Below are positions 25,628-35,188 of a stretch of 64,000 nucleotides of DNA, in pieces. Under the pieces are notes generated by a model, which saw only the letters and a list, made by a program, of their open reading frames with translations, was not told where the DNA came from and ran no database searches. Location of the stretch: positions 3,008,501 to 3,072,500 of the forward strand of contig NZ_JABJUQ010000007.1 of the NCBI RefSeq assembly GCF_013155385.1, written 5' to 3'. Origin of the DNA: Bacillus sp. WMMC1349 (GTDB lineage: Bacteria; Bacillota; Bacilli; Bacillales; Bacillaceae). The position numbers were made by a program, and so were the translations under genes. Position 1 is the first letter of the stretch, and every line of letters starts with the position of its first letter.

Positions 25628-28222
25628 TTATAATCTTGGATCAACGGGATTTGACTCCATTGAAAGCGTTCCAAGAACACATTCATGAACTCTTTCGATG
25701 GATTCTCCATTTACGAACCTTTGAATTCCCTCGACTCCTAAAGCAAATTCTCGTAAGGCAAGTTTTTGTTTCTTTCCGGTATTCCTTTTCTTTAATCTCT
25801 TCAAGTTTTCCGGCTGCAAATAATCCATACCATATATGATATTGAGATATTTTCTACCTCTTACTTTTACAGCAGGTTGTACAAGCTTGCCGTTTGATTT
25901 TGAAATAAATGTCTCTGGTTTAATGACAATTCCCTCGTGTCCATCACTTGTTATTGCATCCCACCATTTGATGACCGCTTCTTCACTCGCCGCATCATGA
26001 ATGACCATATATTCGGTTTCAACAAAGAGGTTCTCCATCATAGAAAATTCCTTGTTCATCTCCATATGCCAAGTGTGCGGTTTATCGAAGAAAGTTTCAT
26101 TGCTATGTGCGAGCAGGTGGAAAGGAGCGATTTGGATTTGATCAATATCATTCGTTTCCCAGCAATATTTTTGGAATACTTCTTTGAAAACACGCGCATG
26201 GGCAAGTTTATCTTGATATTCGTTGTACCATGTCTCAATATCTTCGTTTTTGCCCACTACACTTTCAAGCTTATGTTTAAGTAAGCTCCGATCTAAAATA
26301 GCATTTTCAGCTACATGGGCATATTGGTTGCTAATCAGTTCTTTAGCCTTTAAATTCCATGGCATAATCTCAGCATCTACAAGAATAAACTCCGTTTCAT
26401 TCTTCGTAAAATAATCTGCTTTAGTTAAGCCATGATTAATTCTTGAAAGGATTTTGTACTCTGTTTCTTCATTGAAAAACCTTCTACCTGTACGTGTATA
26501 AATCACACCAAGCGTTTCTCGACCAACGTATTTTAGACCCGTTTCTTTATCTTTAAACACGAACAATATCCCTCTACTACCCATATGCTTCTTTTCTGCT
26601 ACCATACGCTCAATCCCCATGCTTCGGTAGTAGTCTATCACTTCTCTTGGATGCTCTAGATAATTCTCTAAAGAAGAAGGAGTTGGGGCAGGACTCATTG
26701 TCGGCGGGATATAGATCAACTCTTCAATCGGAACTGTAAAGTGAGACACCATATCGATAGATGGCATCACATACTGTTTAGGTATTTGAATTTCGCCGAG
26801 TACATCTGTTAAGACCGAAAATCCATTAATAAATTTAGCCATGTTCGGAGGATTTAACCTTTTCTTCTTTAATTCGATTAACGGGTTATTTTTCCTGCCT
26901 GAGTAATCTTTTTTGGCTTGAACCGAAACAAATTCTTTCTCTGGGTAACGGAATGCTGTTAACTCTCCCCCAAACACAACACCTTGGTCAATATTAATCG
27001 TATTGTTTATAATGAGTGGTTTCGGTTTCGGATCATGCCCCCAAACAATTAATGTGCTTGTTTTATGATGAATTGTCCAATCTTTCCTAATTGGACTTCC
27101 AGTTTTCCCTATCCCTTCATGATCTCCGTAACGGCAGAAATCACTTATATCAGAAGATTGTTTTCCAATAAAATCATCTTTTATCCCAGCATGGGTACAC
27201 ACCAATGTAGGAATTCCGTTTTTGGTCAGTACATAATGAGCAGGTGCTTTAAGAAGAAAATTCTTTAACTCTTGTTTTAATTGTTTGATATTTGCACTGC
27301 CCATCTTTTCTTCATATTGCCTGATCTCTTCTTCAACGCATTCATCACCATGACTTAAGGTCACATTTCTCCCATCTAACCAACGAGCGATTTTCCAACC
27401 ATGATTACTGTCTATCATGTAAGCAAGTCCTTTTTTCACATGACGTAAAAAAAACTCCATCGTTTTTAAAGACTCTGGGCCGCGACTCATAATATCCCCA
27501 AGCGATAGAAACCTCCTTCCCTTTGGATGGACGTAATCCTGCTCAGCATTTTGTTCGTAACCTAGCTTTTCGAGAATATGAATCATTTCATCATAACAGC
27601 CATGTATATCGCCGATAATATCTATTCCATTCCCAACATCAAGATGAACTGGGTTGTGATCTCTTCTGATGACTTCAACTTCATCTGGATCGGAAATAAA
27701 ATAGGTCGCTAAGTAGCCTTCTTTTTTAATAAAACGTTTCTCTCTTTTAAATACATGATACTGTTTCTTTATTCTGCTCGTTCCTCTTGGATTTTCACGG
27801 CTCTTGTCTCTTTCAAGTAAAACACTCTGATCTAAATTCAATACAAGGGAAACAATCGGGAGATGATTTTTTTTAGCAATTGAGATATACCTTTTTCGAT
27901 CTTCTGAATATAAATGCGTGGCATCTACAAAAGTAAGTTTATTAAGTCTACATCTCGTTTCGATTATTGTATCCATTAAGAAAAATGCTTCTGAAGAGAT
28001 GGCTTGATATTGATCGTACAATGCTTCTGACTCATCATTCGATCGTTGTTGCCAATTAATAAATTCAACATCACTTACCAACACTCTACACTCATCAGAG
28101 CTTACAACCTGAGAAGGAAGGATTTGACCATTATCTATTAATTGTTTTAAAAAGTGAGTTTTCCCGCTATTTGACGGACCCACAAGTAAAACAATTCCAG
28201 CATCAGGTATAACAATATTCAT
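25628..28222 (-). CDS. pnkp: bacterial polynucleotide kinase-phosphatase/ligase Pnkp
   Basis: 864 residues from the ATG at 28222, whose SD AAAGGAG lies in the last codons of hen1. Three end-healing and sealing domains are visible. An N-terminal 5'-OH kinase has P-loop GPSNSGKTH. A central metallophosphatase (about residues 195-410) has DIHGCYDE, GDIMSRGPES, THAGI and WGHDPKP. A C-terminal adenylyltransferase/ligase has motif EKKHMGSRG. Length and order match Clostridium thermocellum Pnkp, which repairs RNA cut by ribotoxins together with Hen1. The phosphatase GNH motif reads SNHG. It is in an operon with hen1. Confidence 0.93.
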   Translation of the reverse strand: MNIVIPDAGIVLLVGPSNSGKTHFLKQLIDNGQILPSQVVSSDECRVLVSDVEFINWQQRSNDESEALYDQYQAISSEAFFLMDTIIETRCRLNKLTFVDATHLYSEDRKRYISIAKKNHLPIVSLVLNLDQSVLLERDKSRENPRGTSRIKKQYHVFKREKRFIKKEGYLATYFISDPDEVEVIRRDHNPVHLDVGNGIDIIGDIHGCYDEMIHILEKLGYEQNAEQDYVHPKGRRFLSLGDIMSRGPESLKTMEFFLRHVKKGLAYMIDSNHGWKIARWLDGRNVTLSHGDECVEEEIRQYEEKMGSANIKQLKQELKNFLLKAPAHYVLTKNGIPTLVCTHAGIKDDFIGKQSSDISDFCRYGDHEGIGKTGSPIRKDWTIHHKTSTLIVWGHDPKPKPLIINNTINIDQGVVFGGELTAFRYPEKEFVSVQAKKDYSGRKNNPLIELKKKRLNPPNMAKFINGFSVLTDVLGEIQIPKQYVMPSIDMVSHFTVPIEELIYIPPTMSPAPTPSSLENYLEHPREVIDYYRSMGIERMVAEKKHMGSRGILFVFKDKETGLKYVGRETLGVIYTRTGRRFFNEETEYKILSRINHGLTKADYFTKNETEFILVDAEIMPWNLKAKELISNQYAHVAENAILDRSLLKHKLESVVGKNEDIETWYNEYQDKLAHARVFKEVFQKYCWETNDIDQIQIAPFHLLAHSNETFFDKPHTWHMEMNKEFSMMENLFVETEYMVIHDAASEEAVIKWWDAITSDGHEGIVIKPETFISKSNGKLVQPAVKVRGRKYLNIIYGMDYLQPENLKRLKKRNTGKKQKLALREFALGVEGIQRFVNGESIERVHECVLGTLSMESNPVDPRL

Positions 28223-28224
28223 TT

Positions 28225-29586
28225 TTACAACTCCTTTCTCATAAACAAACACATCTGGGTAGGATAACCGTAAAGGTCGTGTTCTTCGCCTATACCTGCA
28301 AACGTTATATCGTATTCACATTCCTCATTTTGCATTTCACACCATTTATAAAACTCTTCTCTAGTCCACTCAAATCGATGATCAGGATGTCTGTATCCTT
28401 CACCCATTCCATATACTTTGTTATACTCTTGGTTTGGAGTCGTAATGAGTAATACCTTTGGCCGATAGTCCTGCAGAATTGTTTTCATTATTTTAGGTAA
28501 ACGATACTCATCAATATGTTCGATCACTTCACAGAGTATCATAATATCCTTATTTATTAATCTTTCATCATAGTAAAAGAGAGAGCCTACAATTTGTTCA
28601 GGCATAATAAAATTCTCTTTCTGTTCTACTTTCTCAAAGCGTTTAAGAGCTTTAATTGATGCAGACTCTGACGGTTCAACAGCCAAAATTTCTTTAACAC
28701 CATTCACGAAGCCTAATTTCACAGCTAACTTTCCTTCACCTGAACCGAAGTCAACGATGCTCTCTTTGAATTGTAATTGATTAATGATTTGAATCATTTT
28801 CTCATATCTAAGATCGTTCAATCTAACTTTTTGGTCTCTTTTATGATCCTTTTCACTACTGATCGCATTGTTGCTCTGCTTTTCCACCAAACTATAAATA
28901 TCTTTAAATCGAAGTGCTTGCTGTAATATAAACTCTCTTTTTGGATGCGTATCAAGCCAGCCTGCACCATATCGTTCAATTTTTTCTACTTCTTTTTCAT
29001 CTATGAAATAATGCTTATAATTATCTAAAACAGGAATCAAAACAAAGAGCTGCCGAAGCCCCATTTGCAGTGTCGTTGAACCCTTTATCGTGATATATCT
29101 CGCTGTACTTTTTGTTTTAAAATTCATACTATAATCGACATCACCATAAGTGATATCAACCTTAAATCCTAATGGTTCAAATAACTCCACAATATCTTTG
29201 TCTGATAGATGAGAAGCCAGTGGTCCAAAACTGAATTCCAAAGGAAAACAATGATTCACCCAAGAATCATATTCTGCTTTTGGCTTTCCATTTAGTGCTG
29301 TACTAAGAGCAGACCTTAAAAAGCTACAGAAGATACTACTCACCACAAATTCTCGGTCATTAATATATGAAGTAATATCGTAGATTTCAGAATTATTCCT
29401 TGAAAGTTCAATTGGATCTGGTGTAACAAAAAATGTAACACCAACTTCTTCTTCAGTAAACTTATGATAAAACATTCTTACTAAGTGACCGTTTACACTT
29501 CTTTCGTAAAGATTACTTGGGTTTTTCGCCAATAAAAAAGAAATGACCTTAACATTTGGTCCTGTCGCTCGTATTGTTAATTGCAT
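28225..29586 (-). CDS. hen1: 3'-terminal RNA ribose 2'-O-methyltransferase Hen1
   Basis: 453 residues. The N-terminal part (about 1-240) matches the bacterial Hen1 N-terminal domain that completes Pnkp ligase activity. The C-terminal methyltransferase has SAM motif VDFGSGEGKLAVKLG, the metal-binding EVIEH pattern (CEVIEHID) and the downstream HPDHRFEWTREEF segment supplying another His. It methylates the 2'-OH at the 3' end of cleaved RNA before Pnkp ligation, which prevents re-cleavage. The stop lies 2 nt before the pnkp ATG, so the two are translationally coupled. Confidence 0.92.
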   Translation of the reverse strand: MQLTIRATGPNVKVISFLLAKNPSNLYERSVNGHLVRMFYHKFTEEEVGVTFFVTPDPIELSRNNSEIYDITSYINDREFVVSSIFCSFLRSALSTALNGKPKAEYDSWVNHCFPLEFSFGPLASHLSDKDIVELFEPLGFKVDITYGDVDYSMNFKTKSTARYITIKGSTTLQMGLRQLFVLIPVLDNYKHYFIDEKEVEKIERYGAGWLDTHPKREFILQQALRFKDIYSLVEKQSNNAISSEKDHKRDQKVRLNDLRYEKMIQIINQLQFKESIVDFGSGEGKLAVKLGFVNGVKEILAVEPSESASIKALKRFEKVEQKENFIMPEQIVGSLFYYDERLINKDIMILCEVIEHIDEYRLPKIMKTILQDYRPKVLLITTPNQEYNKVYGMGEGYRHPDHRFEWTREEFYKWCEMQNEECEYDITFAGIGEEHDLYGYPTQMCLFMRKEL

Positions 29587-29929
29587 AGTGATTCACACCT
29601 ACTCTCTAATTAAAACCGTTTCAGTTAAAACAACATATCATAAGTCATAAAAAATACTACTTTCCTAAGCTATGGCTTAATTATAGAGAATCATCTTAAT
29701 GGATGCAAAGTATGTCATGAAATCCTTATTCTACATTTCTGTTCTATGATCCACTAGTAAAATTTAAATTCTTTGTCTCTGCAGGAAGTATTTATTTATA
29801 AGAGCACATAAAAATCGTCCTTTCGCAAATGTTGTCTGGTAACTCCATTTGAATTGGACGATTTTTTTAAAAGGCTATTAGAAAGTCTTTTTTTTACTGC
29901 CTTTCTGAGCAACTCCTTGACCATCAAAA
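29587..29929. other. hen1 upstream region and maa-side hairpin
   Basis: 343 bp without a gene. The part next to hen1 is AT-rich and should hold its promoter, though I see no consensus hexamer pair. AATCGTCC (from 29813) pairs with GGACGATT (to about 29865) over a loop of roughly 35 nt, followed on both strands by T/A runs, a possible terminator for the maa unit. Confidence 0.45.
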
Positions 29930-30493
29930 TCACATGTCCTGGATCCGTTTTATGATTTTAGCAGGATTTCCACCGACCAACACATGATCTGGCACATCTT
30001 TTGTTACGACCGCACCAGAAGCAACCACAACTTGATCACCTATTGTAACACCGGGATTAATGATGGCTCCCCCACCGATCCAGACATGATCACCTATAGT
30101 TACTGGTGCTCCATATTCTATTCCCGATATTCTCTCGTTTGCATGCAATGGATGAGTCGCTGTATAAATTTGTACTCCTGGAGCAATAAAACAGTTATCA
30201 CCTATTCTAATCTCGCATACATCTAAAAATATACAATCAAAATTCGCAAAGAAATTTTCGCCAACATGGATGTTGTAGCCATAGTCACAGCGAAACGTCT
30301 GCTCTATGTATATATTTTCACCAGTGGAACCAAGTAGATCTTTTAATAATTCAGTTCTTATGTTGTCATCAATTTCGAGTGATTCATTAAATAACCTGGT
30401 GAGTCTTCTAGCTTTCATTCTATCGCTACGCAATTCTGGATCGGTTGGATGATACCGTTCACCACTCAACATTTTTTGTTTTTCAGTTTTCAT
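29930..30493 (-). CDS. maa: maltose O-acetyltransferase-like hexapeptide acetyltransferase
   Basis: A 187-residue sugar O-acetyltransferase of the LbH_MAT/GAT (LacA/Maa) family. The N-terminal [18 protein letters not shown] is the family's helical cap. From residue 75 on, hexapeptide repeats form a left-handed beta helix with [13 protein letters not shown] holding the catalytic His. [11 protein letters not shown] is the usual end. It acetylates maltose, glucose or related sugars from acetyl-CoA. It is probably co-transcribed with the VOC gene 7 nt upstream. Confidence 0.88.
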   Translation of the reverse strand: MKTEKQKMLSGERYHPTDPELRSDRMKARRLTRLFNESLEIDDNIRTELLKDLLGSTGENIYIEQTFRCDYGYNIHVGENFFANFDCIFLDVCEIRIGDNCFIAPGVQIYTATHPLHANERISGIEYGAPVTIGDHVWIGGGAIINPGVTIGDQVVVASGAVVTKDVPDHVLVGGNPAKIIKRIQDM

Positions 30494-30500
30494 GATTTTT

Positions 30501-30884
30501 TCACACAGTCAATTCTAAAAGATTGCCTTCCGGATCTTCTATCACACTTTCATAATAACCGTCCCCTGTGACACGAGGTCCATTAACTAAGCGGTAACCA
30601 TCATTTTGTAAAAGAACAGTTTTATGATCGACTGCCTCCCTGCTTCCCAGAGAAATTGCAATATGAGCCCAACCAATCCGATCGTCCCGATCAGGCTTAT
30701 CTATGCCCGACTTACACATTATTTCTAACCGTGCACCTTCAGCAAATGTCAGAAAATAAGATTCGAATTGTTTATCTTTATTATGATACTTTGCGTTTGC
30801 TTTTCCATTAAAATATGTGACATAAAACGTCTTCATGGCTTCGATATCGTTAACCCACATTGCCGCATGCTCTATCTTCATCAC
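30501..30884 (-). CDS. VOC (glyoxalase/bleomycin-resistance) family protein
   Basis: A 127-residue metal-binding VOC-fold protein. It opens [20 protein letters not shown], typical of the fold, with candidate metal ligands His5, His74 (GWAHIAISL) and Glu in DPEGNLLEL. It probably acts as a lyase or dioxygenase-type enzyme on a small substrate that cannot be named. The ATG is preceded by AAGGAGGGG. It is upstream of maa in a likely two-gene unit. Confidence 0.85.
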   Translation of the reverse strand: MMKIEHAAMWVNDIEAMKTFYVTYFNGKANAKYHNKDKQFESYFLTFAEGARLEIMCKSGIDKPDRDDRIGWAHIAISLGSREAVDHKTVLLQNDGYRLVNGPRVTGDGYYESVIEDPEGNLLELTV

Positions 30885-30984
30885 ACATATGCCCCTCCTT
30901 GTATATTGAATGGATCATGGTTTGCTAAAAGTTTTCCACATAACACAATTGACAGTTTATGATGTGTTACCAGTTATTTTACAT

Positions 30985-31115
30985 TTTTTTATGAATACCA
31001 AAGAACGATTTCAGTTGTTTGTATTAATCCCCATTGTTGTTTCAAAAGTCTCTCAACATGATATTTCATTTCGTGATTAAGAAAAGTTCCATCGATATCA
31101 ATTGCTTTCCCCCTT
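30985..31115 (-). pseudogene. HAD-type hydrolase N-terminal fragment
   Basis: Minus-strand translation reads KAIDIDGTFLNHEMKYHVER then LLKQQWGL, like the DxDGTLL motif I and following helix of Cof-type HAD hydrolases. It has no start codon with RBS and is cut off by stops on both sides. Taken as a short relic. Confidence 0.4.
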
Positions 31116-31151
31116 ACAGATTATATTCAAAATCTGACAAATGGTTTTTTC

Positions 31152-32123
31152 TTAACTGCTTATTTCGGTTGCCATGAGATCAAAACCAAGGGTTTGTAAT
31201 CCAAATAGATAGTCTTGTTTCCAATCACTTATTTTAAATTCTGGAAGATGTTCTGTTGGAATATACTTTGAACTTTGCTTTACAATTTGCTCAATGGTCA
31301 ATGGGGTAACTTCATCATCACAAAAAATCATGATATGAGGATTAAGGATCGCTGCAAATGAAGCGACTAACCTGCTAATAGCATTAACCTCCCCGCTTTC
31401 ATTTTCCAAAACCTGCCCGAAATTTCGGTCGCCATCCTGTGGAACAAATGAGATCTCACCTGAAAAATTAGTGCTTCCCCGCACAACAACACCATTTACC
31501 ATCATTCCAGCACCAGGACCATTTTGACCTGAATATAAATAGACCAGAGATGTATTCTTCATTCCCTTCCGAGCGTGATATCCAAGCACTGCCGCATTCA
31601 TATCGTTTTCTACGACAACAGGTATCGAAAAACGCTCTTCCAAATATCCCTTCAAATCAAAGTTTTGAAGATGCTCATAACCTGGTATATAAAAAATCCG
31701 TCCATTATCAACAGAACCAGGTACACCAATAGCAATGGAACTGATTTTCGAATATTTCTGTAAGATATTTTCAACATATTGGCTTAATGATCTTACATCA
31801 TCTTCTACTAATACACTTGATGTTTTTCCAGTATCCTTGACTTCTCCCAAACAGTTAAACACAATATAATGGGTCTCTGTTCTTTCTAAAAAAATAGCCA
31901 ATCCCAACATATACTCTGGATTGTATGTATATCTTTGCGCCCTTCTTCCACCACTTGAATCATCAAGACCTGCCAAAAAAAGCTCGCCGCTCTTTTCCAT
32001 CTGCGTTAGAAACTTACTTATTGTCGGAAAACTAATCCCTAACTTCTCACTAAGTTCAACTTTTGTCGCACTTTCAAGTTCTAAGAGAGATTTGCGAATA
32101 TCACGAAGAATGAATTTCCTCAT
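31152..32123 (-). CDS. ROK family transcriptional regulator
   Basis: 323 residues from the ATG at 32123, chosen for the AAAGGTGG upstream. An N-terminal winged HTH (TKVELSEKLGISFPTISKFL) is joined to a ROK sugar-kinase-like domain (GVPGSVDNG, VVENDMNAAVLGYHA, LYSGQNGPGAGMMVNGVVVR). The zinc-binding CXCGXXGC motif of many ROK proteins is absent. It is likely a sugar-responsive repressor in the XylR/NagC style, but no sugar genes are adjacent. Two palindromic boxes just upstream suggest autoregulation. Confidence 0.87.
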   Translation of the reverse strand: MRKFILRDIRKSLLELESATKVELSEKLGISFPTISKFLTQMEKSGELFLAGLDDSSGGRRAQRYTYNPEYMLGLAIFLERTETHYIVFNCLGEVKDTGKTSSVLVEDDVRSLSQYVENILQKYSKISSIAIGVPGSVDNGRIFYIPGYEHLQNFDLKGYLEERFSIPVVVENDMNAAVLGYHARKGMKNTSLVYLYSGQNGPGAGMMVNGVVVRGSTNFSGEISFVPQDGDRNFGQVLENESGEVNAISRLVASFAAILNPHIMIFCDDEVTPLTIEQIVKQSSKYIPTEHLPEFKISDWKQDYLFGLQTLGFDLMATEISS

Positions 32124-32147
32124 TGATGGCTCACCACCTTTCAATAG

Positions 32148-32207
32148 ACTTATTAAAAATATTTAAAAAGTATCCAACAAAAAACTTATTAAACTTCTTT
32201 AATAAGT
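32148..32207. promoter_or_regulatory. paired palindromic operators upstream of the ROK gene
   Basis: The box at 32184-32207 is ACTTATTAAA-CTTC-TTTAATAAGT, with perfect 10-bp arms. The one at 32148-32171 is ACTTATTAAA-AATA-TTTAAAAAGT, with one mismatch. Centres are 36 bp apart. The nearer box is 24 bp from the ROK start codon. AT-rich palindromes of this size suit ROK regulators. Confidence 0.7.
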
Positions 32208-32292
32208 GATGGTGACAATATAACATAGAAAATGACATAAAGCAAAAGCTGGCACCAAGAATCTATCGATGGACAAATGACTTTTCTATCTG

Positions 32293-32853
32293 CTAATCAA
32301 TACTTGCCAGTAATTTATGAATCAACTCTTGGGAATGAACAAAAAAGTCTCGAATCGAAAGTACAGCAAAGTATGAAGAGACTTCGGTATTAGCCAATAA
32401 ACATTCATCATAAATTACACTAATATATAGTTCCTTTTTCGGGACTTTTCCTTTTTGAACTAACGAGTTTGTTAATTCTACATATAATCCTTCACTCACA
32501 TCACCGATCGATCTTTCGATTGAAAAACGCCCTGGAAAGCTGTTCCACCACACTTCAAAGGTTTTATACATTTCATTAAAAGCGCTATCATCATTCACAA
32601 ACAGTCGCTGATAAAATAAATCCTTTTCTTTGAGAAATACTGCATCGTTTTGATTATTTTCGGATATTCTTTCTGAAACTTCATTCCACAGTTCTTTATA
32701 CTTTAATTCAAAGTTTTCTTTAAATACGATTCTTGTTGATAAATAAGGAAACCTTAACTCTTGCCGATTTTGATTAAGAAATATATTTTGGATGTAAATC
32801 AGAAAGTTCAAAGAAACGGGTGCATCTGTCACCATCACGAATGAATTTTCCAA
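32293..32853 (-). CDS. hypothetical protein
   Basis: 186 residues, soluble, rich in aromatic and acidic residues, with no motif I recognise. Features such as FPYLSTRIVFKENFELKYKE and EVWWNSFPGRFSIERS suggest a compact globular protein. The ATG has AAGGAGGCGG upstream. It lies between the XRE-cupin regulator and the ROK gene on the same strand, about 50 bp after the former. Confidence 0.65.
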   Translation of the reverse strand: MENSFVMVTDAPVSLNFLIYIQNIFLNQNRQELRFPYLSTRIVFKENFELKYKELWNEVSERISENNQNDAVFLKEKDLFYQRLFVNDDSAFNEMYKTFEVWWNSFPGRFSIERSIGDVSEGLYVELTNSLVQKGKVPKKELYISVIYDECLLANTEVSSYFAVLSIRDFFVHSQELIHKLLASID

Positions 32854-32903
32854 ATTTCCGCCTCCTTAAAATGAAAGCCGCCTGACCATTGATTTTGACA
32901 ATT

Positions 32904-33461
32904 TTACATTTCTGGTTCTGGATAATACATCACTAGAAAAAAGCTCGCTAATTCTTCAGTGGTATTGATATAACGATGTGTTGTTGTCCCGGTAAATTGC
33001 AAGGCATCCCCAGATTCTAATACATAATGCTCTCCTTGAAGATGAACTGTTAAAATTCCCTCTTTTATAAGTATATACTCTTCCCCTAGATGTGATTTTG
33101 CATCATGTGTACACCCTGGTTTAAGTTCAACAATGTAAATTTCAAACTTTGTTTCAGGATGATACGGAAAAAAAGGGTAGACAAGATATTGACCCTCATG
33201 ATCTGAAATTGGATTTAGTTCATTTATATTTATTTTTTTTACTTTAGGACTTTCCTCTTTCATAAAATGTGTAAATGATACTTGAAGACCGTTCGCAATT
33301 TTCCAAAGAGTAGTGACAGTGGGATTGGATTTCCCTTTTTCAATTTGCGCAAGCATGGCTTTACTAACCCCTGTTCGCTCTGACACTTGATCAAGTGTCA
33401 AATGTCTACTTTTTCTGAGATTAAACAAATTCTTCGCAATAACTGATTGAATATATTCCAT
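32904..33461 (-). CDS. XRE-cupin transcriptional regulator
   Basis: 185 residues. The N-terminal XRE HTH (LRKSRHLTLDQVSERTGVSK, then AMLAQIEKGKSNPTVTTLWK) joins a C-terminal cupin (residues 105-180: HLGEEYILIKEGILTVHLQG and the YVLESGDALQFTGTTTHRY motif). Such regulators sense small ligands through the cupin. It is divergent from azlCD and probably controls it, in place of the Lrp-type AzlB of B. subtilis. Confidence 0.9.
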   Translation of the reverse strand: MEYIQSVIAKNLFNLRKSRHLTLDQVSERTGVSKAMLAQIEKGKSNPTVTTLWKIANGLQVSFTHFMKEESPKVKKININELNPISDHEGQYLVYPFFPYHPETKFEIYIVELKPGCTHDAKSHLGEEYILIKEGILTVHLQGEHYVLESGDALQFTGTTTHRYINTTEELASFFLVMYYPEPEM

Positions 33462-33503
33462 AACTGCTCTCCTTTATTTTATTATGTTTATTTTACCACA
33501 CTA

Positions 33504-33532
33504 TTGTTTATTATAACGGAAATTTGTATAAT
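33504..33532 (+). promoter_or_regulatory. azlCD promoter
   Basis: TTGTTT (33504-33509), a 17-bp spacer, TATAAT (33527-33532), about 30 bp before the azlC start. TTTATTAT-type repeats around it may bind the XRE-cupin regulator. Confidence 0.75.
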
Positions 33533-33562
33533 ATGATAAACATTAACATGAGGGGGAGCGGA

Positions 33563-34288
33563 ATGAGTACAGAAACTTCATTAATAAAAAAAGAAGAGGT
33601 GGCTTCATCTTTCGTACAAGGAATCAAAGATTGTGTCCCAACATTGTTAGGTTATACAAGTATAGGTTTTGCATTTGGAGTAGTCGGTGTTTCATCAAAT
33701 CTAAGTGTAGTAGAAATTGCACTATTATCAGCCTTAGTGTATGCTGGTGCAGCTCAATTCATCCTCTGTTCTATGTTAGTAACAGATAGTCCAATTTCAG
33801 CTATGATCTTGACTACTTTTATAGTAAATTTAAGACATTTCTTATTAAGCGCATCACTTGCACCATATTTCTCAAAATACTCTCTGCTTAAGGGTCTAGG
33901 TATAGGATTATTCATCACGGATGAGTCATTTGGGGTTGCATCTAACAAAATAATCAAAAATGTACATCTTCATGATCATTGGATGTATGGTTTAAATTTA
34001 ACTGCCTATATTTGCTGGACTATCTCTTGTGTCACCGGTGCACTATGCGGAAATTGGATCTCTCATCCAGAACAGTATGGGTTAGATTATGCTTTAATTG
34101 CAATGTTTGCAGCTTTACTAGTTTTACAACTAGACTCGGTTGCACCTTCAAAATTGAAGCATTATTTAAGGTTAGTATTGTATATGGTGATAGCCATGTT
34201 GGTTTTATCTTTATTTATTTCGACACATCTAGCCGTTATCCTTGCAACGGTAATCGTAGCCACTATTGGGGTGGTGACAGATAAATGA
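33563..34288 (+). CDS. azlC: branched-chain amino-acid permease AzlC
   Basis: 241 residues from the ATG at 33563 with AGGGGGAG upstream. It is an integral membrane protein with five to six helices. The family motif GYTSIGFAFGVVGVSSNLSV is near the N-terminus, YAGAAQFILCSMLV and FIVNLRHFLLSASLAPYFSK follow. With AzlD it forms the LIV-E-type exporter that carries branched-chain amino acids or analogues such as azaleucine out of the cell. Its stop overlaps azlD. Confidence 0.92.
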   Translation: MSTETSLIKKEEVASSFVQGIKDCVPTLLGYTSIGFAFGVVGVSSNLSVVEIALLSALVYAGAAQFILCSMLVTDSPISAMILTTFIVNLRHFLLSASLAPYFSKYSLLKGLGIGLFITDESFGVASNKIIKNVHLHDHWMYGLNLTAYICWTISCVTGALCGNWISHPEQYGLDYALIAMFAALLVLQLDSVAPSKLKHYLRLVLYMVIAMLVLSLFISTHLAVILATVIVATIGVVTDK

Positions 34289-34608
34289 GTATTGATTTAA
34301 CGATTTTATTTGTCATCATCAGTTGTGCTATCGTAACAATGATTCCAAGAATTATCCCTTTTTTAGTTGTACGTAATATAACACTCCCTGAACCGGTTTT
34401 AAAGTGGTTATCATATGTACCCATTTGTATCCTTACAGCACTTATAGTAGAGAATTTCATCATCCAAACCGATCATACGTTCAAACTTGACTGGACTGTC
34501 ATAGCAGTTTTAGTACCTACACTTTTGATTGCTATGAAAACAAAAAGTTTGTCAATCACAGTGATTAGCGGTGTTGTGTTGATGGCTGGCTTGCGATTAT
34601 TTTTTTAG
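34285..34608 (+). CDS. azlD: branched-chain amino-acid transport small subunit AzlD
   Basis: A 107-residue membrane protein with four helices, starting inside the azlC stop (ATGA). The motif MIPRIIPFLVVRNITLPEPV and KWLSYVPICILTALI is typical of the AzlD family. It is required with AzlC for amino-acid export. It is the last gene of the operon and is followed by a strong hairpin. Confidence 0.92.
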   Translation: MSIDLTILFVIISCAIVTMIPRIIPFLVVRNITLPEPVLKWLSYVPICILTALIVENFIIQTDHTFKLDWTVIAVLVPTLLIAMKTKSLSITVISGVVLMAGLRLFF

Positions 34609-34612
34609 AAAA

Positions 34613-34645
34613 ACCGCAGAGACATTTCTCAATGTCATCTGCGGT
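34613..34645 (+). terminator. azlD 3' hairpin
   Basis: ACCGCAGA-GACATT pairs with AATGTC-A-TCTGCGGT across a TCTC loop (one bulge), 4 nt after the azlD stop. There is no clear U-tract. Confidence 0.55.
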
Positions 34646-35188
34646 ACACAGTCATACCAGTTTGTTTTGCAAAAACTTATCCATTTCACGAAAAAAGATT
34701 TCAGTGTTTGTGCTGTTTATGCTAGAAGTTTTCAATATTCCTAAATTCCTTTGTTAACAGGAGAAGGTTATCCGCAACTTCAGGAACCTTGGAGTTCATT
34801 TTTTTAGCTTCAATGCCTATCCACTCAATTTTTGCGCTCTGTTTGTTCAAGTGCATAAACAAAATACAGAGCGTTAAGTTATAATTGAAATTATTCACAA
34901 TCACAAAAATTCCTCTATAAAATTAATTTACCTTACTGATGACATATAGCTGTTATAAAGGTTAGAACATTCCTTCATACAGTCCTTCCTCATTTGAAGA
35001 TAGTTTCAGGTAACTTTCACATTTCAATATCGAAATAAGAGGTTTCATTTCGTAATAGTATTTATAACCCTTTTATATCTTAAAATAATTGTTGTCCACC
35101 GAACGATATTTACATTTCGCTAACTCTATATCATAAAAACGGTTTATTTCCTCTGACATAGATCTAACAATATACATTTCGTTATCTC
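34646..35188. other. gene-free region
   Basis: About 540 bp, AT-rich. A minus-strand ORF (34722-34904) ends KMNSKVPEVADNLLLLTKEF and looks protein-like, but it lacks an RBS and family support; it may be a fragment. No RNA gene or repeat is seen. Confidence 0.4.
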
